Assembly (NCBI GenBank): GCA_031841125.1
Contig: CM063109.1
Location: 31,562,038-31,626,037, forward strand
Direction: 5' to 3'
DNA: 64,000 nt
Origin: Acanthococcus lagerstroemiae
Lineage: Eukaryota > Arthropoda > Insecta > Hemiptera > Eriococcidae
Position numbers and translations under genes: made by a program. Positions within the stretch are counted from its first letter, which is position 1; each line of letters begins with the position of its first letter. Positions 24,165 through 34,720 of this stretch are shown here, piece after piece. The notes under the pieces were generated by a model. It was given only the letters and a program-made list of their open reading frames with translations, was not told the DNA's origin and searched no databases.

Positions 24165-26317
24165 ATGAAGAAGGCAGATAATAGGATGACAATGAATGCC
24201 GACAGTTTAGAGGACAGATCATCATCAGCCGGTTTCTTTTGCCTTCTGGAAGGCGATGTTAGCGGAATTTTCGAGAAGTAAGTGACCTGATCACGAGGAT
24301 GAGCATTCGGATGCCAACCAAGCCGGGTGTGAGAGCAGGTTTTAGGATTACATGAAGGGCCTTTGAGATAATACTACCTACATTTCAGTAACTGCACAGG
24401 TGTGGGATATTTTTCTAGTATATTCGCTTTCAATTGTAAGCATGTGCTCGACATCCTCCCACCACACTTTCATCCACGTACTTGTAATAATGTCTAGCAT
24501 CCAAAACTAATTTACTAATCAATAATTAACAATATTTAGTATATTAGTGTTTGTTCTGTTCACAGGTTACCGGAAAACACCACCTCTTCGGTGGTGTTAT
24601 GTGCGGGCTTCACTCCACCCAAACAGCCCGACTTCGAGTTCAAGATGTCTGGCTTCGTTCGAATGGCCATAGACAGATATGTGAATATCGTGGACTCGAT
24701 AAGCGGTAAGCTTTTGCATTCGATATACATGTATTTGGGGGCCATACGATCATAAGGAATTAATGTATTGTGCGGGCTACGCAGGGTTGTGCCGTAGAAT
24801 AAGCTGGTGTAGATTTTTTGATTCTACACGTAGAATACACCATGTAGAATGAATGTCTATTCTACACATTCTATACTAGAATGTGTAGAATGCGTAGACT
24901 GACCAAAAGAAACGTGAAAATTGAAAAATTTAAACAAAAAATTGTCAATTTTATCATGTCTGTGCACACAACACGCCGTACACGCGTTATCACGTTATCA
25001 GTTATGCATGACCACCTTCTCGACATCACTACTAGCACCACTACAGTGCGTTTTATAGGCGAATTCGCATATAAAACGCACTATAGTGGCGCTAGTAGTG
25101 ATGTCGAGAAGGTGATCATGTATCGACCATGTATAACTGATAACGCGTATACCCAACGCTATCTGTCGGCAAAGTTGAAATTTCAAAACTGACTAGGGTT
25201 GTTTTTCGCATCAGAGGTGCTTAGTTAGCCATTAGCCATCAGCTGTTAGCTGTTAGCTTGCAGTTTTTGGAAGATTTTTGACTATACATTCAAACTGAAT
25301 TTTTTCCTATTCTTTTTCGGTGGATTTTCGTATTTTCAATTGAAACTGCAAACTCGGTCAAACTCAGACTCAGAATTGGGGGAAGAAAATGAATTGGAAC
25401 CAAATTACCACTTCGCCTATTTTATTTTTCCCAGTAAAAAGTGCGAGTTATATCTATATGGTAAGAAACTGGACCTTAGTGTAATTTGTATTAAGTAACC
25501 ATTTGAATTTTTGAAGTTTCTTCCCAAGTGATCTGGGATCTGAAAATTTTGGATTAGTCTTTAGCCGTTAGCCAGCCAGTTAGGGTCCAGTAGCGATTAG
25601 CCGCTAGCCGAAGCCAGTTGATTAAAAAAATTAGTTTCAGCTGTTAGTTTTAGCCAATCTGATTGGCTAAGTACCTCTGTTTCGCATGAACCCCCTTTTT
25701 TTTCAGCATCTGAATTTGCATTCGGGCCGAGCAACGTTAGTATCGCGCCTAACGAAACCGGGACAATTGGTGAGCGGCGCGGATGGTGGGCGGAAGCTTT
25801 CTTTAAATCTATCGAAATCAATTTTTATGAGAGAAGGTAACTTATAGAAAATTTTACGCTCCACAAATTTTGTTCATTTAATTTTTCCGTTAAATGGCTT
25901 CGTTCTCGACTTATTTTGAGATAACTCAGTTTACATTCAAATAGGAAAATCGTCCTGATCCCGTTTTCAATTTTATCGATTGTAGCGCTCTTAGCGAATG
26001 CTAGGTCCGAATTCAATTTGCATTTCGATGAACCCCAATAGGATACAAATTTGAGTTTGACACATTGTGAGTTTAGCCGCTGTAAGCTTCGCGGTTCAAT
26101 CCTTGCGTCGATAGTCTCTTGTCGGTTCTTTTTGTGTGTCTATCTGCACGTATATTGTATACCTGTCTTCCAGCCTTCCTTGTCTGTCACTCTATCTATA
26201 TTTCTGTCAGAAATGGGAAATCTATACAGTCGCTTTCTTAATAAGATTAAAGTCACAATCAAGTATTTACGAACCGAGGCGCCGAAGCAGGATGTGTGGA
26301 TTGAGAACCAGTCTTAA
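24165..26317 (+). CDS. Four-exon gene, 140-residue product of unknown function
   Basis: This is a spliced gene inferred from reading frame and splice signals. Exon 1 is 24165-24277, exon 2 24566-24705, exon 3 25707-25769 and exon 4 26211-26317. Introns of 288, 1001 and 441 bp begin GTAAGT, GTAAGC and GTGAGC and end TTCTGTTCACAG, TTTTTTCAG and TTTCTGTCAG. Junction phases agree, and the joined exons give 141 codons including the stop. Typical segments are AGFFCLLEGDVSGIFEK (exon 1), FEFKMSGFVRMAIDRYVNI (exon 2) and FAFGPSNVSIAPNETGTI (exon 3), with a basic C-terminal part containing LNKIKVTIKYL. I do not recognise the family. The start is uncertain: ATGs at 24165, 24186 and 24192 are possible, an in-frame stop lies upstream, and an acceptor-like AG at 24164 would allow an earlier exon. 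A poly(A) signal AATAAA lies at 26387, about 70 bp after the stop. Two MITEs sit in intron 2. Confidence 0.62.
24859..24891. repeat. Perfect 15-bp palindrome in an intron
   Basis: ATTCTACACATTCTA, a 3-base loop TAC, and TAGAATGTGTAGAAT form a perfect inverted repeat. Related words (GATTCTACACGTAGAAT, CATGTAGAATGAATG) lie just upstream from about 24818, so this may be the core of a small TAGAATGTG-based repeat. It is inside intron 2 of the spliced gene. Confidence 0.6.
24982..25148. mobile_element. Foldback MITE (~167 bp) in an intron
   Basis: Nearly the whole element folds on itself. ACGCGTTATC at the left end matches GATAACGCGT at the right end. The arm carrying CACCTTCTCGACATCACTAC is repeated inverted as GTAGTGATGTCGAGAAGGTG, and the centre is the palindrome GCGAATTCGC at 25059-25068 flanked by TTTTATA and TATAAAA. 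The arms differ at only a few sites, which suggests fairly recent mobility. No clear target duplication beyond a possible TA was found. It lies in intron 2 of the gene at 24165-26317. Confidence 0.75.
25212..25679. mobile_element. hAT-type non-autonomous element (468 bp) in an intron
   Basis: The ends are inverted (CAGAGGTGCTTAG at the left, CTAAGTACCTCTG at the right) and are flanked by a perfect 8-bp target duplication TTTCGCAT at 25204-25211 and 25680-25687. An 8-bp duplication with CAG...CTG-type ends is the hAT pattern. The interior is rich in GCTGTTAGC and TTAGCCA words near both ends and encodes no transposase. The element ends only 27 bp before exon 3, directly ahead of that exon's polypyrimidine tract. 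Confidence 0.85.
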
Positions 26318-26551
26318 CTCATAACCGACAACACATGTACGAACTGCGAACCCAGGATAAATGAGTGGAAGGTTGAATTGTGATAGAATAAAGTGAAATG
26401 AAAGAGATTAGTAATGATAACTTATTTGAAACAGAACGGAGGGGATGAGGGTTCAAAGTAACCGTTCTCACTGCTAGCCATTGACATGCACAGACCTTAT
26501 AGGGGAACCATGACTCTAGAGAGACCTTTATAATGACTTTTGACTTTTACT

Positions 26552-26914
26552 CAGGGTGTCTACAGGAGCTGAAAAGTCCTTCAAGTCCTGAATTTTGAAA
26601 ATAGGTCCTAAGAGTCCTGGAAACAGCTGAAATTAAAAAAAAAAAACTGAGAAGTCCTTCATTTTCGATAGAAATACTCAAAAATAAATTTTTTGTAATT
26701 CCAATGATTGGGAATAGAAAAAGTGTAGTGCAGGATCATACAAGGAGAGGGAAGTCGGGGAGAAAAAGGAGGAAGGGATAAAGGGGAAAAAGACAATTGG
26801 AAACAAGAAAAAAAGATTTGCACACTCGGGGAAAAGACGGAAAATATGCCGGCTACTGTCCTGCAAAATGAAAAAGTACTTCATTTTTATTTTTCAATTT
26901 CTGTAGACACCCTG
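26552..26914. mobile_element. MITE with CAGGGTGTCTACAG ends (363 bp)
   Basis: A perfect 14-bp inverted repeat, CAGGGTGTCTACAG and CTGTAGACACCCTG, bounds the element. A 5-bp duplication TTACT lies on both sides (26547-26551 and 26915-26919). The interior has AAGTCCTTCAAGTCCTG-like words and a purine-rich stretch at 26710-26820 and encodes no protein. The superfamily is not settled by these ends. Confidence 0.8.
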
Positions 26915-26929
26915 TTACTAGACTCTTTA

Positions 26930-28510
26930 GGGCTCGTTAAGATGATTAATAAAATAGGTATTTTGTAATTTGTTTCATGGCTCGGAGGGGGGAGAGGGTT
27001 GGAGATATATCCTTTTAAAATTTTGTAAAATTCTTTCAGGGGTATATTATTCTTCGAGACGCTTCCAGAATTCTTCAAGGCCATCTCTAAAAGTTTTCAT
27101 TCTCGTTCAAGATTATTATTGTAGACTCTATAAAGAATTTCCCAGACTTTTAGAAGGCTCAAAATTGGTATTTTCAACGTTTTTCTGATAGAGAGATGGG
27201 AAGGAGGGACTTTAATTACCGTACTTCCTTGAAATTAATTCAGGCTATTTTACATACGTCAGGATCGGTTCAGAATTATTCAAGGTTATCTCTAGAACTT
27301 TTATGGATTTTAGATTATTACACTATCTCTACACCATATACCGGGTCAATAAGTCCAATAAATTCCATAAAAGTCCAATATTCGAAACATGGCCCAATAA
27401 GTCATACAAAAGTCCAATAATTTTAATATTGGTCCAATTAAAAAATAGAAAAATAAAAAAATAACTGTAATATATTTATTGTTATGGAAAACTTGATTGG
27501 ATACATTATTTAAGAACGGATTAGTTCTTGGAAAGAAAAAATTCTTTCAGTGGCTTAAAAGAAAAAATAATTCAATCAATAAATAATAAACATTTTGCAT
27601 AGGCGCGCCTGTTTTAGTCGTGATTAGGCATTTGAAATAATCCAATAAAAAGTCTAAAATTTTTCAGACTCTACCAGACTTTCACAAAACCATTTAAGAC
27701 TCGCAAAGAGGAGTTACAAAATATGGGGATGTTTCACTTTTTCCCGTTTCGGAGGGGTGATATATCCTCGTCAGGCGTACTTTGTTTTGGAAGACTCGTC
27801 CAGAATTATATCGCAGATTATTTCTACAGCATTTTCTGACCCTCTCCACGGAGATTTATAGACCTATTTAAGATTTCTCATAACATTAAAAACAAACTAG
27901 TTTAGAAAAACCTTCAAGCGTCTTAAAAAATATCGAATCTGCTTTTATACGCGTTTAAATAGGGTGGTAGAGTTTCAAAAGTCTCGGTGAAATATAGGAA
28001 AATCTTAAGAATTCCATTCATAGTTGTAAGAGTACTAAGGAAGTTTTGAAAAATCTGAAACAGGAATTGGGAAGAACCTTAAACCCGTCTGGATGATTTT
28101 TAAAAGATCTCAAATAAGTTTGAAAAAGTCTCAATTAGTCCTAATAATTTCGAGAATAATCTTTAAAAATCACAATCGAGCCAGAAATAGTTTTAAAACG
28201 AATCTCAAAGATCCTTAGAAGTTTTAGCATCAGAAGACTTAAAAAGTTTTAAATCAGATTTCGGAGGCCTGAAAGTATTCTAAATCTATTCAGGTGGATG
28301 TCAAAAAGGCTGAACCAGGTAAACATAGTTTAGATAGAATATCACAGCGATTCTGAAACAAGTACAGAATTATCAAAGAATCTGAAAATTTTTTAGGAAG
28401 CCTCGAAATTTTAGATAGTGTTAACTGAGTCCGGAAGATCTGTAAAGAGTCTTAAACAGGTCTCGAAGAATTTACAAAAATCTAAAACGTGCAAGAGTCT
28501 TACAGAAGTA
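26930..28510 (-). repeat. Large internally repeated element, minus-orientation copy
   Basis: Read on the minus strand, this region repeats the family seen at 15390-17470. Its 27880-28500 part matches 15390-16080, and 26930-27850 holds two or more of the ~210-bp units (TGAGGATATA, GGGAAAAAGTGAAA, GCGAGTCTTAAA blocks). A stretch of GTCCAATAA words at 27345-27440 interrupts it. The two copies are about 10 kb apart in opposite directions. No open frame is credible. Confidence 0.6.
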
Positions 28511-29104
28511 TAGAAGAATCATAAACGAATATTGAGGAGACTGTAAGATATTAAATCAATTCTTACACCATCAGGCTACATTAGTGCCAGACCACCGAAA
28601 ATTTGCCCGGTTGCCCAGCGGACCACTCCGCTCCTGTCCCAAAGAAATCAAAGATGGGCTTCCGAAAGTCATTATTATAATACAAGGTAAAATTTTGAGC
28701 ACGCTCAATGATTTCATACTACGTATTATTTTTCTACACATACTTTGATTTTTTTGTCATCCTGAAGTTTATTTTTTAATTTTATCGAGGTTTAAATTAA
28801 TATCACTAATTTGAAATAAAGAAAGTGAAAAAATAGAATTCTTTAGAAAATTAAATATAATTCATACAATAATTTCAGTCGAAATCTTATAAGATTTATT
28901 GTAGGAGTTCATCACATAGTTCATGTCTTAGTTAAAAAAAAAAAAAAAAAAAAAAAATTGAAAAAGGATTAAAGATTTGATGAGCTTTTCTCTGACTTTG
29001 TCAGGGTTCTGGTTTGAGCTCTGTAGGTGAGAGTGGGTATCACACACCGATCTAAGAGTTTTACTGTGGAGGGCTCTACGGAGACGAGTGGTTCTAAATG
29101 AAAT
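28511..29104. other. Non-coding DNA with an A24 tract
   Basis: No gene is seen. An uninterrupted A24 run lies at 28934-28957, shortly before the RTE-like LINE relic. It could be the tail of another retroelement, but I see no matching body upstream. Confidence 0.4.
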
Positions 29105-30085
29105 GCGATTAGATTAATAAAAGAAATGTACAAAAATGCCACAGGAAGGGCGCGTTTAGACAAAACTGGGCAATACTTTGAAATTAATAGAGGGGTAAAA
29201 CAAGGGGACCCCTTATCACCAAAACTATTCAACAGCTCATTGAAAGAAGTTATTTATAATTTGAATTGGGAAGGCGGGGGCTTAAAAATGGGCGGAGTTT
29301 GGTTAAATGACTTACAGTTTGCGAACGATGTCGCCTTAATAGCCCGAGACGGAGAAGACCTCCAAAAGATGGCCAAAGAACTGGAACAGGAAGGTTGGTT
29401 TGAAAATTAATATTAGTAAAACAGTATTGATTACTAATCAAAGAATAGCACCAAAAATCAAGCTGGGTAAAATGGAGGAAATTAAAGTAGAAGATAGCAC
29501 CTTGTATTTTGGACAAACACTATTCTTTAAAAATAATATGGAAAAGGATCTGAGTAGAAGGAGAGCGCAGGCTTGGAAAAGTTTCTGGTCGTTGAAACAG
29601 ATATATAAGAGCAAAATTCCGTTAAATCTGAAAATAAAAGTGTTAGAAGAGCGTACACTACCGGTCCTGGCACAGACGTGGGCAACTACAGAAACACATG
29701 ACTGAAAATTGGCAAGAACCCAAATTGTCATGGAGCTATTGATTTTGGGAATAAAAATAAAAGATAGATTAAGAAATACCGAAGTAAGAAGTCTAACCGG
29801 AGAAAAAGACTGTAGGTATATATTGCTAAAAAATTAAAGTTTGATTATGCAGGACATGTTGCAAGAGAAGATGCAGGAAGGTGGAGCAGAAGGGTATTGG
29901 ATTGGTATCCTAGGGAGGGAAGAACCCAAGGGAGACCCTTGCGATAACGGAAGCAAGGAATAGGGACCGATGGAGAAGGGTAGGGGAAACATATGCTCGC
30001 TCATGGGCGCCCTAATATTTATTGAAACCGGGTGTAGTAATTTCATTTTGATATTGTGGGAGGTTGTAATAAGAAATAAATAAAA
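29105..30085 (+). pseudogene. RTE-like LINE relic, C-terminal reverse transcriptase
   Basis: The translation at 29126-29410 has the RT palm blocks NRGVKQGDPLSPKLF and LQFANDVALIA; the catalytic (Y/F)ADD box reads FAND, so one key aspartate is lost. A different frame at 29400-29705 continues with the thumb-like ISKT...YFGQ region and AWKSFWSLKQIYKSKIPLNLK, ending LPVLAQTWATTE. Further frames near 29825-29990 give FDYAGHVAREDAGRWSRRVL and RDRWRRVGETYARSW, the C-terminal signature of RTE-type elements. Frameshifts and stops break it, and the 5' half (endonuclease and first RT blocks) is missing. An A/T-rich tail with AAATAAATAAAAAATAAAA ends it near 30085. Confidence 0.8.
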
Positions 30086-31174
30086 AATAAAATTGAAGGA
30101 AGGGATATAAGGACGCATCTAACCCTCCCCCTTCCTGAGCCATGGAGAAATGTGAAATTCTAGAGCTTGTCTGTCAACATTTTGGACTCAAGAATTCTGT
30201 TTGTTTGTTTCTCGGGCTATATTCATACCAGGCCACCGGGACTTTTCCCGGTTGCTCGGCTGGCCACTCCTACCCTGGCAGAGTACTAAAAATGAGAACG
30301 CAAACACTCTCCAAACGTATAGTCATCAGTTCTATGACTGACCTACTGTTGAGCTTTATCAAAATAGGAAACATGTATGCTGGAAAATTCCTTGGAACTG
30401 GAGGAAATATCTTCGTTCCTCGCTGCCAATCTAAAGTCGACAATCGAAGCAAAGTTGTATCCGCGGAAATGCAACGCTGATTGAAACCGCCTTCCTACAT
30501 CTGAGCATTGCCGTCAGCAAAACTAAATAACTAGATCAGATTACTGTGAAGTCCGAGCTACCTTGAAGACCACGTGTTATCTATCCCCGCTAAAGAGATC
30601 AACGATCAACCGAACGAATTACGAAGAATGTGTACTTAGTCGAAGGAGCGTTTAACGTAAGAGCACCTATCGCGTTGGTCATAGACCTACCTATTATAAT
30701 AATTACACTGTAAACACCGCAATTATGACGTAACTGACAGACTGGTCCCGGGTATAGGTATCGGTTATTGGGCCACGTTGTTGCCACCAGCTTTAACATT
30801 CGCCTCCGTTGTTCACTACTGCATTCTCAAACAAGAATGTCATTTCGCGAATACAGCCGCTCTTGACCAATATAATGACATCCAGGGCTCCGGCGTCCCT
30901 CCTCCCAGACTTCCACGATACGATGCCACCAGTGAAAGTTTTTTTTTCTCTGGAACTGTAATTCGTATACGTGATCGGATTGTATATTAATATTGATGAA
31001 GCACGAATCTGCCATCTAGCATACATTGTTTTACGGAGTTCTAAGATTTGTACTACGTACATGTAGGGGAAACCGGGGCAATATACATTTAGGGGAAACC
31101 AGGGAAATCTTCGCCGAAATTTACATCCCGCTCAATTTTTCTTAAATGAAACAATTTCAAGAATGTTTCATGGG
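30086..31174. other. Non-coding DNA without a recognisable gene
   Basis: Open frames such as 30142-30480 have no recognisable domain. Near 31065 and 31091 the word AGGGGAAACC(G/A)GG is repeated directly just before the MULE relic and may be a flanking duplication or a simple repeat. Confidence 0.35.
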
Positions 31175-32240
31175 GAGAAAGTAAACTGCACACACTTTCC
31201 AGCGGAGGAGTTTCTTCCTGCTTTGCAAACCACATGTGAAAATTGTAAATTGCACGCACTGTGAAAAGACGGAGGTATACAACGAAAGTGTGAATTGCAC
31301 ACACATATATAAAAGGTCGGCAGCAAAACATAAATTGTACACTACACACAGTACGAGAAAAAGCGATAGTGCCACTAATTTAGCCATGTTTGCTACTATG
31401 GAAACTGCATACATTGACCGTACATTCTCATGCTGCACAAAATTCTTCACGCAACTTTTCACTGTTCACGGAGTACAAAATGGAAATTATGTCCAACTGG
31501 CTTTTGCTCTGTTACCCGCGAAGACAGTAGCAATATATGAAAAAAAATTTGGACTTCTTCTCAATGTATGCCCCTTATTCACACCTTCGACAGTTTTCAT
31601 AGACTTTGAGCAAGCTATCCATTCTGCGGTACGGAGTACCTGGTCAGGCGTCACAGTCGTAGGTTGTCGATTCCACTTGAGACAAGCTTGGTCCGCTAAG
31701 TGCAAGAACTGGGGTTGCAGTATCAGTATCAACAGAAAACATCGGACTTTGTACGTTGGTTACGACGCGTCTTTGGACTAACTTTTCTGGAGCCTACAGA
31801 AGTATACGATGCCTTTGTTCACGATCTCCTTCCTACCCAACCACAGTGTTCCGAACTTGCGCTCTTTACAAAATATGTCTTGAAGTACTGTGTACGCGAC
31901 AACGCGCAATATCCATCCAACCTATGGGCCTGCCGGACTGCTTCCCTCGATCGAATGACCAATGCATGCGAATCTTTCCATAGTCGCTCTAACGGTTCCT
32001 TCTACAAGCCGCATCCAGACTTATTCACCTTCATAGAAAGGCTGAAAGAATTCCATTCAACACGCGGATGCGCCGATCTTGTAAATGGCTGTGCAATTCA
32101 CACTTTTCCCGATCTCCAATTTTATTTCTTTATGTGTGCATTTACAATTTTCTACCTGAAAATGTATTTCTTTGTGTGTGCAATTTACGTATCGTTTTCT
32201 TCACTTAACTACCCAGTGTGTGCAGTTTACATACCCCCGT
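31175..32240 (+). mobile_element. Short Mutator-like (MULE) element with inverted arrays of a terminal motif
   Basis: A decayed MULE transposase (described separately) lies between two arrays of one short motif. On the left the motif reads GTAAACTGCACACACT (about 31182), GTAAATTGCACGCACT (31246) and GTGAATTGCACACACA (31290), with a weaker GTACACTACACACA (31335). On the right it is inverted: TGTGCAATTCACAC (32090), GTGTGCATTTACA (32133), GTGTGTGCAATTTACG (32175) and TGTGTGCAGTTTACA (32216). Iterated ends of this kind fit transposase-binding sites of a MULE. Exact termini and a target duplication were not found. Confidence 0.6.
31360..32090 (+). pseudogene. MULE transposase, frameshifted
   Basis: The first part (31236-31781 frame) contains FTVHGVQNGNYVQLAFALLP, then KTVAIYEKKFGLLLNV, a VFIDFEQAIHSAV block with one catalytic acidic position, and VGCRFHLRQAWSAKC, the CxxH segment typical of MULE domains. 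After about 31700 the homology passes to the next frame (31700-32344), which has LPTQPQCSELALFTKYVLKYC, then YPSNLWACRT, a TNACESFHSRSNGSFYKPHP block and FTFIERLKEFHSTR. One frameshift therefore splits the catalytic domain, and the N-terminal DNA-binding region is absent or short. Downstream codons belong to the right-hand motif array, not the transposase. Family assignment is by motif memory. Confidence 0.7.
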
Positions 32241-32344
32241 TTCATAATGTGATAGCTACATCACTCCTTTACATGTCAAACAATTTTCGCTTCCGCAACT
32301 GTCTGTCCCAGTCTTTTATGAATTTGCATCAAAATTGTTTGTGA

Positions 32345-34225
32345 TAAACTGGTTCAATGCAGAGCGATGTCATAACAAGTGGGCAATATCAACCTGATTT
32401 TTAAATGGAAAAACTGAAGACTGTTCAAATACACTGTTCTTGAAAAAAAGCAGGGCTGGAACATGATAGACCATATAAAATAATTGTACACGTTTGGCAT
32501 CAACTTTTCTTCACATTTGTGAAAATAAAAGAGAGAAAGAAAGAGAAGTGAGAGGTATTAGAAATTTGAAAAACACGCAACGCAGCTAGGGGTACTTAGA
32601 ATTTCCCTGCATGAAAATATGAAGTCAGGATAATTTGAATATTTATGATATTGGATTCATCGAGCGCCTTATGCGCTAAATTTACCATATCTACATATTT
32701 ACAGAGAACGGGCGGTTGGATAGCTGGACGGGAACTGCTCTGGCTAGGTACCTATAACAGAGTTGAAAATCACGTTTGAGTACGGGCACAAAACACTACT
32801 GCACCTTAGCCCAAAACTAATAACATAGCAAAGCATTAAAGCGATCCTATTATCTGGCCCAGTATCCGACTAGCATCAACATACCCGGGGGTCTATACCT
32901 AGCCCGCATGAATGCCTATAGGTACCCTGGTAGTGCCGGCCCTGAAGCTGTGCTGCAGTTCAGTATGCTGTCCGGAGACTCAACCAAATGCCCACAGCCG
33001 GATCCACATTGTTGCCTGGGTAGGGTAACGTCTACCCTGCATAGTAGGGAACCTGGGGCATCAGCTATGTCCCCGCCGGCGAGAAAGTATAGCGAGCGAG
33101 CGTGAATATAAAAGCAGTTTAAAAATCCGTAACAAAAGATGTACTCAGTGAGCAAAACTCACCCCAGATTATGTATCAAAATGCCCCATTCATCATGTCG
33201 GACAGCGCTTCCCAAACTTTTTTGTCCACGTACCATTTTCGAAAGGGACCCATTTATCGGCCCACAATGGTAATGTTGAATTCACGAAAGAAATATGCTG
33301 TTTGCACGAAATATATAAATGACAAGCGCAGTAACAAGTACGAAACAGAAAAAGAAAGAGTTTGAAGAAAAAATTAAACTTCAGAACGCAATATAATTCA
33401 CTTACACGATAAAATAAAATACGCCCGGAATTTTAATACCTTCTACACACAATGAAAAAAAGAGACACGATATTACTGCGCCCGAAATAAAAAGTTTAAA
33501 TTCTCGGCCTCCATCATACTTGCCACAAATTTACAATTGCGCACAAATTAATGTAAAAATCAAATTTTGGAGCAATAAAAATCTATGAATCGATTCTCCG
33601 CTTCCTCAGGAGCCACAAATTTAGATTAAGAGCCAAACCGATACCAAAAACGAATTCGTTGAGTTCGAAACCCCTCGATGATCTCGATGGGGTCATTCGC
33701 ATGAATAATAGTTCTAAAAATTCCTAATGTACTGTAATAATGGGTAATTTTTACACGCCCACTCTTTTTTTGTTCTCTCAACCCGAGCCCTGAAATCCGC
33801 CCTTTCGAGCATTACCTCAGAGTTCCCCGCTATGGCGTTTCTAGAGTACTTAAGAAAAAATTCTTAATGACCGTTTTTATAGAAAATTGGATCCCTCTTA
33901 AACTCATGGATCTCCTATCTCCACGAGTAGGTACGTTATCCGCGATGACGTATAATTTTTGTGTTTAAACAACATAATATACCGTATGCAAGTCATTTCG
34001 TGATATCGATTTTAAAACTCGTCATTTAAACTTTTTTTTTCGTGGTTTCACATTTCGTTCAATCACACTTTTTATTTCGTGCTATTTAATACTTCCCTTT
34101 TCGAAATTCACCAAATTTGATGTACCACTTGAAAAAATTCTATAATAACGTATCATATCAAAACTACAAGATTACAAGTTTCAAAAACGAATGGAAAATG
34201 GCCCAGCATAAAAATATGTAATACC
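32345..34225. other. Non-coding DNA; possible hAT end at 33205
   Basis: No gene is supported. At 33205 CAGCGCTTCCCAAACTTTTTTG resembles the left end of many hAT elements, but I find no matching right end or target duplication. The remainder is AT-rich. Confidence 0.35.
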
Positions 34226-34370
34226 TACATCTGTGTGGCCGAGTGGTTCACGGGTCCGCTTCGCAATCCTTGCGTTTCGGATTCGATTTCCACTGCGACG
34301 CCGGAAAAGGTAGTAATATTCGAATATCCCCACTATCATCCTAGCGAACACAAGTTCATGGTTCCTGCTT
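34226..34370 (+). mobile_element. tRNA-derived SINE, copy 2 (3'-truncated)
   Basis: The head GTGTGGCCGAGTGGTTCACGG (A box TGGCCGAGTGG), the anticodon-arm-like CGCTTCGCAATCCTTGCG and the B-box GGATTCGATTTCC have tRNA order and spacing. The body GATATTCGAATACCCCCACTATCATCCTAGCGAA follows, here with small changes. Similarity to the other copies stops near 34350, so the 3' part of the body is lost or replaced. Confidence 0.75.
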
Positions 34371-34539
34371 TATTTTCAATAAACTGCTCCAATCGCCATA
34401 GGGGAATGTGGGGCAGTTATCGTGATTCGTTGGGACTTTTAGTATGTTGTTCAGGACACTTAATTAGACCAATGTACCAAGTCTCAGCTTTCTATGATTT
34501 TTTCCTTTTTTTGTACTCTTATTTGGGCGAGCTTATGTG

Positions 34540-34720
34540 GACTATGACGTAATTTTTAAATGTGATTTGTGGAAAAACTATGAAGATAGGAAGCTGTCAT
34601 TTGTTTCATTCGAAAGAGCATGATTTTTTCTATAAGAATTGTCAAGAAAGTGAAAAATGATTTTTTGACACCAGAGGCGCATTTTATGATTCCAGGTCAC
34701 ATTATGATATCAACACTGCG
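34540..34720 (+). repeat. Dispersed repeat, copy 1
   Basis: This block (ACGTAATTTTTAAATGTGA, GTGGAAAAACTATGAAGATAGGAAG, ATTTGTTTCATTCGAAAGAGC, CACCAGAGGCGCATTTTATGATTCCAGGTCAC) matches the reverse complement of 57060-57190. It is non-coding. The partner lies just right of the Polinton. Confidence 0.6.

Noticed and set aside
33205..33260. hAT-like left end CAGCGCTTCCCAAACT
   Set aside because: No matching right terminus or 8-bp duplication was found within the next few hundred bases.
34226..34310. Candidate tRNA-Ser/Leu gene (A box TGGCCGAGTGG, B box GGATTCGATTTCC)
   Set aside because: No paired acceptor stem, and the sequence runs into a body shared with two other loci; it is a SINE head.
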